Positions 1 through 7,600 of a DNA stretch of 9,571 nt are shown here, piece after piece (position 1 is the first letter of the stretch; each line of letters opens with the position of its first letter). This stretch comes from Eubacteriales Family XIII. Incertae Sedis bacterium (GTDB taxonomy: Bacteria > Bacillota > Clostridia > Peptostreptococcales > Anaerovoracaceae), in contig JAISTF010000032.1 in NCBI GenBank assembly GCA_031272745.1, positions 1 through 9,571 of the forward strand. Direction: 5' to 3'. The translations under genes were made by a program, and so were the position numbers. A model generated the notes under the pieces. That model was not told the DNA's origin, searched no databases, and worked only from the letters and a program-made list of their open reading frames with translations.

Positions 1-81
1 ACCGCTCTCAGACGCTTCATTCGTGAAATTCGCGCCGCTTTTTCGCAGATGAAGCGTGCAAAATTCCGATTATTGGAATAG
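1..81 (+). other. Possible 3' end of an upstream reading frame (unidentified)
   Basis: Frame 1 is open from the window edge for 26 codons and ends at TAG (79-81). The residues are arginine-rich (it contains RRFIREIRAAF) and end in FRLLE. I do not recognise a family, and 26 codons can stay open by chance. The last codons are lower in GC than the genes downstream. Another frame ends at 50-52, so which frame is real, if any, cannot be decided from this window. In Firmicutes topA is often preceded by dprA, but these residues do not let me call it. Confidence 0.2.
12..57. repeat. 9-bp perfect inverted repeat (potential long hairpin)
   Basis: ACGCTTCAT (12-20) is the exact reverse complement of ATGAAGCGT (49-57). 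Inside it, 22-28 can pair imperfectly with 39-45 (one mismatch and one G-T wobble), giving a long interrupted stem with its loop around 29-38. There is no T-run directly after the right arm, so it is not a standard intrinsic terminator. A second inverted match, TTCGCGCCG (29-37) with CGGCGCGAA (152-160), spans further downstream. Function is unknown: it could be the end of an upstream transcript, or chance. Confidence 0.45.
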
Positions 82-221
82 TATTGAAAATGCTTCCATC
101 GGATCGTGACCAAACTTGCAAAAATGAGCAGAGAGGGGCGATATTTTCGTTCGGCGCGAAATTTGGGGCGGCAAGACGGCAAGGAAGATGGTGGGGAAAA
201 CAAGTTTTTTTCATTGGGGCG

Positions 222-250
222 TTGACAGGGCGGGGTTTTCGTGTTTGAAT
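222..250 (+). promoter_or_regulatory. Predicted sigma-A promoter of topA
   Basis: A consensus -35 box TTGACA (222-227) is followed, after a 17-base spacer, by TTGAAT (245-250), which matches 4 of 6 positions of TATAAT. TG at 242-243, one base before the -10, makes an extended -10. The predicted transcription start is near 257, leaving a leader of about 28 bases. An AT-rich tract (AAAACAAG then seven T, about 198-211) lies just upstream of the -35, where an UP element would sit. The topA ribosome binding site TGGAGG is at 275-280. Confidence 0.7.
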
Positions 251-284
251 AATGCCTTGATAAACAATTTGCAATGGAGGCATT

Positions 285-2402
285 ATGGCAACGGCAATGG
301 CAGCGAAGAAAACGGCGCGGGCGAAGGGCGCGGCGGCGGGCGGCAAGACGCTCGTGGTCGTGGAGTCGCCCTCGAAGGCGAAGACGATCGGGAAATTTCT
401 CGGGCCGTCCTACAAGGTGGTGGCGTCGGTCGGGCATGTGCGCGACCTGCCGAAGAGCAAGTTCGGCGTCGACCTCGAGCATGATTTTGCGCCCGACTAC
501 ATCAACATCCGCGGCAAGGGGGATGTGATCAGGGAGCTGAAAAAGGAAGCGAAGGCCGCGAAGAAGGTGCTGCTCGCGACCGACCCGGATCGCGAGGGCG
601 AGGCCATCAGCTGGCACATCGCATACCTGCTCGGGCTCTCGGATGAGGAAGCGGACCGCATCGAGTTCCACGAAATCACGAAAGAGGCGATCAAGAACGC
701 GGTGAAGCAGCCGCGCAAGATCGAGATGGGGCTCGTGGACGCGCAGCAGGCGCGGCGCATCCTCGACCGCATCGTGGGCTACAAGATCAGCCCGCTGCTC
801 TGGCGCAAGGTCCGCACGGGGCTGTCGGCGGGGCGTGTGCAGAGCGCGGCGCTGAAGATCATCATCGACCGCGAGCGCGAGATTCGCGCGTTCGTGCCCG
901 TGGAGTTCTGGAAGATCGAGGTCGACCTCGCGAAGCTCGACGGCGACACGAAACCGTTCACGGCGAAGCTGCTCCTCGAGAAGGGGGAGAAATTCGAAAT
1001 CCCGAACAAAGAGACCGCGGACCGCATCCTCGAAGCGCTGAGGGGCGGCGGTTATTCGGTCAAGAGCGTGGAGAAGAAGGAGCGCCGCCGGAAGCCCTCG
1101 GCACCGTACACGACAAGCACGCTCCAGCAGGACGCGTCGAACAAGCTCAACTTCCAGTCGCGGCGCACGATGGCGGTGGCGCAGCAACTTTACGAAGGCG
1201 TGCAGATCGAGGGGCAGGGGCAGGTCGGCCTCGTGACGTACATCCGCACGGACTCGGTGCGCATCTCGGACGAGGCGGACGCGGCCGTGAAGGCGTGGAT
1301 CGAGGAGCGTTATTCCAAGGAGTATATCGGGAACCATGTGTTTTCCAACCGCAAGAAGGACATCCAGGACGCGCACGAGGCGATCCGGCCGTCGTACGTG
1401 CAGCTGCATCCGGACCAGATCAAGGCGTCGCTGTCGTCCGACCAGTACCGGCTGTACAAGCTGATCTGGTCGCGGTTTGTCGCGAGCCGCATGGCGGAGG
1501 CGGTGTTCGACGGCGTGAGCTGTGACATCGTGAACGGGGACTACACGTTCCGCGCGACGGGGTCGAAGCTGAAATTCGACGGGTTTTTGAAGGTGTACCA
1601 GACGGCGCTCGAGGACGACGAGGGGAATCTCTTGCCGGAGCTGGCGGAGGGCGAAGCGCTGCGCGCGGTGGACGTGCAGGCGGAGCAGAGCTTCACGCAG
1701 CCGCCGCCGCGCTACACGGAGGCGTCGCTCGTGAAGGAGCTCGAGGAGAACGGCATCGGGCGGCCGTCGACGTTCGCGCCGATCGTGGCGACGCTGACGG
1801 AGCGGCGGTACGTGACGCGCGACAAGAAGGCGCTCGTGCCGACGGACCTCGGCTTCGTCGTGACGGAGCTGATGGAGAAATATTTCCGCGAGGTCGTGGA
1901 CGTGGGGTTCACGGCGGGCATGGAGGACCGGCTCGACGATGTGGAGGCGCACGGCGCGCGCTGGCAGGGCGTCGTCGGGGACTTCTGGGGCGTGCTGAAG
2001 GACGAACTCGAGGTCGCGGACGCGGAGATCGAGAAGATCAAGATCGAGGATGAGCCGACGGACGAGATCTGCGAGCTGTGCGGGCGGCCGATGGTCATCA
2101 AGCAGGGGCGGTTCGGGCGGTTCATCGCGTGCTCGGGCTACCCCGAGTGCAAAAACACGAAGCCCATCCTCGTGAAGGTCGAGGGGGTGCAGTGCCCGCT
2201 CTGCGGCAAGGACATCGCGATGCGGCGCAGCAAGAAAGGCAAGACGTTCTACGGCTGCACGGGGTATCCGGACTGCAAGCAGGTGTATTGGTACAAGCCC
2301 GTCAACCGCAAATGCCCGCGCTGCGGGTCGCTGCTCGTCGAGAAGAAGGGGAAGAGCGTCGTGTATGCGTGCAGCAACCCCGAGTGCAATTACAAAGAAT
2401 AA
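285..2402 (+). CDS. topA: DNA topoisomerase I (type IA)
   Basis: This 705-residue enzyme relaxes negatively supercoiled DNA by cutting one strand through a transient 5'-phosphotyrosine bond, and so balances gyrase. The TOPRIM domain begins near residue 21 with KTLVVVESPSKAKTIGKFLG; its metal-binding acids are E27 and the D100/D102/E104 set in LATDPDREGE. The conserved SAGRVQSAAL (181-190) and the active-site tyrosine Y319 in VTYIRTDS follow. The C-terminus has three four-cysteine zinc fingers: C596/C599/C616/C622, C637/C640/C658/C664 and C677/C680/C696/C701. Length fits Firmicute TopA (about 690). The start at 285 has TGGAGG four bases upstream; the next ATG (297) would be too far from it. 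Residues 1-20 are an Ala/Lys/Arg-rich extension before the TOPRIM fold. It has its own promoter, and no terminator is visible after it. No catalytic residue appears to be missing. Confidence 0.98.
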   Translation: MATAMAAKKTARAKGAAAGGKTLVVVESPSKAKTIGKFLGPSYKVVASVGHVRDLPKSKFGVDLEHDFAPDYINIRGKGDVIRELKKEAKAAKKVLLATDPDREGEAISWHIAYLLGLSDEEADRIEFHEITKEAIKNAVKQPRKIEMGLVDAQQARRILDRIVGYKISPLLWRKVRTGLSAGRVQSAALKIIIDREREIRAFVPVEFWKIEVDLAKLDGDTKPFTAKLLLEKGEKFEIPNKETADRILEALRGGGYSVKSVEKKERRRKPSAPYTTSTLQQDASNKLNFQSRRTMAVAQQLYEGVQIEGQGQVGLVTYIRTDSVRISDEADAAVKAWIEERYSKEYIGNHVFSNRKKDIQDAHEAIRPSYVQLHPDQIKASLSSDQYRLYKLIWSRFVASRMAEAVFDGVSCDIVNGDYTFRATGSKLKFDGFLKVYQTALEDDEGNLLPELAEGEALRAVDVQAEQSFTQPPPRYTEASLVKELEENGIGRPSTFAPIVATLTERRYVTRDKKALVPTDLGFVVTELMEKYFREVVDVGFTAGMEDRLDDVEAHGARWQGVVGDFWGVLKDELEVADAEIEKIKIEDEPTDEICELCGRPMVIKQGRFGRFIACSGYPECKNTKPILVKVEGVQCPLCGKDIAMRRSKKGKTFYGCTGYPDCKQVYWYKPVNRKCPRCGSLLVEKKGKSVVYACSNPECNYKE

Positions 2403-2412
2403 CTTCCGGCTG

Positions 2413-2440
2413 TTGACAAATCCGAAAAACGGGGTATGAT
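2413..2440 (+). promoter_or_regulatory. Predicted sigma-A promoter of hslVU
   Basis: TTGACA (2413-2418) is a perfect -35 box, followed after 16 bases by TATGAT (2435-2440), a 5 of 6 match to the -10 consensus. It starts only 11 bases after the topA stop codon. The predicted transcription start, near 2447, falls inside the left arm of the CIRCE operator. This is the usual geometry for an HrcA-repressed housekeeping promoter. Confidence 0.85.
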
Positions 2441-2444
2441 GATA

Positions 2445-2471
2445 TTAGCACTCGCATGGTGAGAGTGCTAA
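2445..2471. promoter_or_regulatory. CIRCE operator (HrcA binding site)
   Basis: The sequence is TTAGCACTC (2445-2453), a 9-base spacer, then GAGTGCTAA (2463-2471). This is an exact match to the CIRCE consensus TTAGCACTC-N9-GAGTGCTAA, both arms perfect and the spacer of canonical length. CIRCE is bound by the heat-shock repressor HrcA, whose activity is maintained by GroEL. Here it starts four bases after the -10 box and covers the predicted start of transcription, so HrcA binding should block initiation of hslVU. In the transcript the repeat can also form a 9-bp stem. hrcA itself is not in the window. Confidence 0.95.
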
Positions 2472-2480
2472 TAATGGATA

Positions 2481-2499
2481 CCCGAAGCGTTGCTTTGGG
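2481..2499 (+). other. Leader hairpin upstream of hslV
   Basis: CCCGAAGC (2481-2488) pairs with GCTTTGGG (2492-2499) around a three-base GTT loop: eight consecutive pairs, one of them G-U. It lies in the predicted 5' untranslated region, ten bases after the CIRCE site and 17 bases before the ribosome binding site. The following bases (ACAGTAGTTT) are not a T-run, so it is not a clear terminator. It may stabilise the transcript end; that is inference. Confidence 0.5.
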
Positions 2500-2534
2500 A
2501 CAGTAGTTTGCGGTGAAGGGAGGTCGCATATATA

Positions 2535-3102
2535 ATGGAAAGTCAATTTCATGCGACGACGATTGTGGCGGTGCGGCGCGGGCCGGACGACGTGTGCATC
2601 GGGGGCGACGGGCAGGTCACGATGGGCCAGACGTCCGTGATGAAGCACACGGCAAAGAAGGTCCGGAAGATTTACAAGGGGACGGTGTTGTCCGGATTTG
2701 CGGGCAGCGTGTCCGACGCGTTCACGCTCACGGAAAAGTTTGAGAAGAAGCTCGAGGAGCACGGGGGGAATTTGAAGCGGGCGGCGGTCGCGCTGGCGCA
2801 GGACTGGCGCAGCGACCGCGTGATGCGCAATCTGGAGGCTCTGCTCGTCGCGGCGGACCGCGAGTCGCTGCTCGTGATTTCGGGCAACGGCGAGGTGATC
2901 GAGCCGGATTCGGATTTCGTGGCGATCGGCAGCGGCGGGAATTTTGCGTACGCGGCGGCGCACGCGCTGTTTGACCATACGGATATGGACGCGGAGTCGA
3001 TCGTGCGGGAGGCGCTGAAGATTGCCTCGTCGATTTGCGTGTATACGAACAGCAACATTTCTGTCGAGAAGCTGGGTGCGGAGACGAAAGGGGGCGACGA
3101 GG

Positions 3103-3113
<11 letters not shown>
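2535..3113 (+). CDS. hslV: ATP-dependent protease HslVU, peptidase subunit HslV (ClpQ)
   Basis: HslV is the proteasome-like peptidase of the cytoplasmic HslVU (ClpQY) protease; two stacked hexameric rings cut proteins unfolded and fed in by HslU. The 192-residue product carries the N-terminal nucleophile core TTIVAVRR, preceded by the propeptide MESQFHA, so the mature catalytic threonine should be T8. Family blocks follow: GGDGQVTMGQT (23-33), KKVRKIY with K42 at the position of the conserved active-site lysine, GFAGSVSDAF (54-63), NLKRAAVALAQDWR (79-92) and AIGSGGN (130-136). It is longer than E. coli HslV (176) because of the propeptide and an acidic, hydrophilic C-terminal tail. AAGGGAGGT (2516-2524) is the ribosome binding site, about 11 bases before the ATG, and no other upstream ATG fits. 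It is the first gene of a two-gene unit behind a CIRCE-controlled promoter, and its end overlaps hslU by 11 bases. Confidence 0.97.
3087..3094 (+). promoter_or_regulatory. Ribosome binding site of hslU, inside hslV
   Basis: AAAGGGGG lies within the last codons of hslV, eight bases before the ATG at 3103. It fixes the hslU start there rather than at the earlier in-frame ATG at 3022. Together with the 11-base overlap of the two genes it suggests translational coupling, which would help keep HslV and HslU in balanced amounts. Confidence 0.75.
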
Positions 3114-4557
<1,444 letters not shown>

Positions 4558-4568
4558 CGGTGTAGTGG

Positions 4569-4586
4569 GAAAATTCTGAAAATTCT
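4569..4586 (+). repeat. Tandem 9-bp direct repeat
   Basis: GAAAATTCT occurs twice without a gap (4569-4577 and 4578-4586). It ends one base before the predicted -35 box of gltB. The tract is strikingly AT-rich for this GC-rich window. The CodY-like box straddles the junction of the two copies. Confidence 0.85.
4570..4584. promoter_or_regulatory. CodY-box-like sequence upstream of gltB
   Basis: AAAATTCTGAAAATT matches the CodY consensus AATTTTCWGAAAATT at 13 of 15 positions (positions 3 and 4 differ). CodY is the Firmicute regulator that senses branched-chain amino acids and, in many species, GTP; glutamate synthase genes are among its known targets, for example in Lactococcus lactis. The box lies upstream of the -35, at about -54 to -40 from the predicted start. 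The match is by eye, no codY gene is in the window, and a 15-base AT-rich match can arise by chance. Confidence 0.5.
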
Positions 4587-4587
4587 C

Positions 4588-4617
4588 TTGCGCCACGGCG
4601 CCCACCTGTTGTATAAT
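4588..4617 (+). promoter_or_regulatory. Predicted promoter of gltBD
   Basis: A perfect -10 box TATAAT (4612-4617) is preceded, after 18 bases, by a poor -35 match TTGCGC (4588-4593), with only the first three bases consensus. The predicted transcription start is near 4624, giving a leader of about 25 bases. A weak -35 beside an upstream regulator-like site would fit a promoter that is regulated or needs activation. The GCGCC/GGCGC pairing inside the spacer (4590-4601) has no T-run and is not read as a terminator. Confidence 0.65.
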
Positions 4618-4648
4618 GGCGTTTAAGCATTTTTAGGCAGGAGGAGAG

Positions 4649-7600
4649 ATGAGGTTTCAGACTGACGGAGGGCCCTCCCCGGGGATGCCGGGGAAGCAGG
4701 GTCTGTACGACCCAAAATTTGAAAAAGACGCGTGCGGCATCGGGCTGCTCGTGAACGTCGGCGGCGAACGGACGCACCGGCTCATCGAGGACGCCATCGA
4801 GGTGCTCTACAATATGACGCACCGCGGCGGCATCGGCTCGGAGCCCGAGACGGGCGACGGCGCGGGCCTGTTGATCCAGCTGCCGCACGATTTCTTCGCG
4901 GGCATCGCCGCGTCCGAGGGGCTCGACCTGCCCGCGCGCGGGGCGTACGGCGTCGCGATGATGTTCGGCAGCCCCGAGCAGGAGAAATGCCGCCGCACGG
5001 TCGAGCAGTTCTGCGCGGTCTGCGAGGAGGAGAAGCTCCCCGTGCTCGGCGTGCGCATCGTGCCGACGAACAGCGCGGGCATCGGCAAGACGGCGAAGGC
5101 GGTCTGCCCGGGCATCCGCCAGGTCTTCATCGGCCGGCCGGAGGGCCTGACGGAGGATGACTTCGAGCGCAAGCTGTACGTCGTCTCGAAACGGGCGCAA
5201 AAACAGATCCGCTATAATCCGCACAACCCCGACCGCGACCTTTATTATTATTTGACGAGCATCTCATGCCGCACGATCGTTTACAAGGGGATGCTGCGGC
5301 CGGACCAGCTCGCGAATTTCTACCTCGAGCTGAAGGACGTGCGGACGGCGAGCGCCATTGCGCTCGTGCACAGCCGGTTTTCGACGAACACGTTCCCGAG
5401 TTGGGAGCGCGCGCACCCGATGAATTATCTGATTCATAACGGCGAGATCAACACGATTCGCGGCAACGTGAACTGGGTGAAGGCGCGGGAGGCGATGCTT
5501 GCGAGCGCGCAGTTCGGCGAGGATTTGCCGAAGATCATGCCCGTCATCAACGAGGACGGGAGCGATTCGGCGATGCTCGACGACTTCGTGCGGCTGCTCG
5601 TGCACAGCGGCACGCCGCTGTATGAGGCGATGATGATGGCGATCCCCGAGCCGTGGGAGAGCAACCCGGCGATGGACCCGAAGAAGCGCGCTTACTATGA
5701 GTACGCGAGCTGCCTGATGGAAGCGTGGGACGGGCCGGCCGCAATCGCGTTCACGGACGGGCGCGTGGCGGGCGCGACGCTCGACCGCAACGGGCTCAGG
5801 CCGTCGCGCATCTGCATCACGACCGAGGGCACGCTGATCCTCGCGTCCGAGACGGGCACGCTGCGGCTGCCCGCGGAGCGCGTGTTGAAACGCGACCGTC
5901 TGCGGCCCGGGCGCATGCTGCTCGTCGACACGGAGGCGGGGCGCATCATCGAGGACGAGGAGCTGAAGCAGGCCGTCGCCGCGAAGAGGCCGTACCGCAA
6001 ATGGCTCGACGCGGGGCTCGTGCAACTTGCGGATTTGCCGGACGCGCCCGAGGACTTCACGGGCAAGGGCTGGCTCGACGTGATCCGCGAGGCGCGCACG
6101 AAGCAGGCGTCCACGCGCGAGCAGGCGCTGCTGAAGGACTTCGTGAGCCTCGAACTGCTCATGGCCAACAAGGAGGGCGACCCCGAGACGCTGCCGCTGC
6201 TCACGGAGCAGAAGGTGTTCGGCTACACCTGGGAGGACCTCAACCTCACGCTGAAGACCATCGCGAACACGGGCGACGACCCCATCAGCTCGATGGGCAC
6301 GGACACGCCGCTCGCGGTGCTGTCGAACAAGCCGCAACTCTTCTATAACTATTTCAAGCAGCTTTTCGCGCAGGTCACGAACCCGCCGATTGACGCGATC
6401 CGCGAGGAAGTCGTGACGAGCTCGTATGTGCAGATCGGCAGCGAGAGCAACCTGCTCGAACCGGGGCCGGAAAACTGCCGCATGATCCGGCACGAGACGC
6501 CCGTGCTCACGCGCGGGGAGCTCGCGAAGCTCAAGGCGATTTCGTTGGACGGCTTCCAGGCCGTCACGCTGCCGATGCTGTTCAACAGCCGCGAGGAGGA
6601 CGGGCTCGAGCACGCGCTCGACGATCTGTTCAAGGCGGCGGACTTCGTCATGGAGAGCGGGTACAACATCTTGGTCCTGTCCGACCGCGGCGCGAGCGAG
6701 CGCAAGGTGCCGATTCCGGCGCTGCTCGCGGTGTCGGGCCTGCACCAGTACCTCGTCCGCAAGGGGACGCGCACGCGCATCTCCATCGTCTGCGAGACGG
6801 GCGAGGCGCGCGAGGCGCACCACCTCGCGCTGCTCGTCGGCTACGGCGCGAACGCGGTCTGCCCGTGGCTCGCCTACGAGACGATCGAGGACATGGCGCG
6901 CGGCGGCTGGCTCGCCGTAGGCGCGGCTGAGGGGAAAGCGAACTACCGCGCGTCGATGACGCACGCGATCGTGAAGATCATGAGCAAGATGGGCATCTCG
7001 ACCGTGCGCTCCTACCACGGCGCGCAGATCTTCGAGGCGCTCGGCCTGTCCGACGGCATCGTCGAAAAATATTTCACGGGCACGACGTCGCGCATCGGCG
7101 GCGTCACGTTCTGGGAGATCGACCGCGAGATCAAGCGCCGCCATGCGAAGGCGTTCGACATGCAGGCGAAGGACGCGCCGCTCGACGAGGGTGGCGACTA
7201 CAAATGGCGCTCGCGCGGCGAGTACCACCTGTTCAATCCGGAGAACATCTTCCTGCTCCAGCAGGCGTGCCGCACGGGGAACTACGATATGTTCAAGGCG
7301 TTCTCGGCGGCGGTCAACCTGCGGACGACGGAGCTGAAAAACATCCGCGGTCTCCTGTCGATCGTCGAGGCCGACAAACCGATTCCCATCGACACGGTCG
7401 AGCCCGTGTCGTCCATTGTGAAGCGCTTCAAGACCGGCGCGATGAGTTACGGCTCCATCTCGCAGGCCGCGCACGAGTGCATGGCCATCGCGATGAACCG
7501 CCTCGGTGCGAAGAGCAACACGGGCGAGGGCGGCGAGCTCGTCGAGCGCTTCGAGGTGGGCGAGGACGGCCACAACCGCTGCTCGGCGATCAAGCAGGTC

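Noticed and set aside
205..211. Run of seven T as an upstream terminator
   Set aside because: No stable GC-rich stem directly precedes it; it fits better as AT-rich sequence upstream of the topA promoter.
2474..2506. Ten-codon open frame (MDTRSVALGQ) in the hslV leader
   Set aside because: No convincing ribosome binding site in front of it, and the leader hairpin lies within it. Too short to support as a leader peptide.
2531..2536. TATAAT overlapping the hslV start codon as a promoter
   Set aside because: No -35 box at the right distance, and a start there would leave no leader or ribosome binding site for hslV.
3022..3102. Upstream ATG extending hslU by 27 residues
   Set aside because: The extension overlaps hslV by a further 81 bases, resembles no HslU N-terminus, and the ribosome binding site at 3087-3094 fits the ATG at 3103.
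4590..4601. GCGCC/GGCGC hairpin as a terminator for hslU
   Set aside because: Only a five-pair stem with a two-base loop (or four pairs with a four-base loop), no T-run after it, and it sits in the spacer of the gltB promoter.
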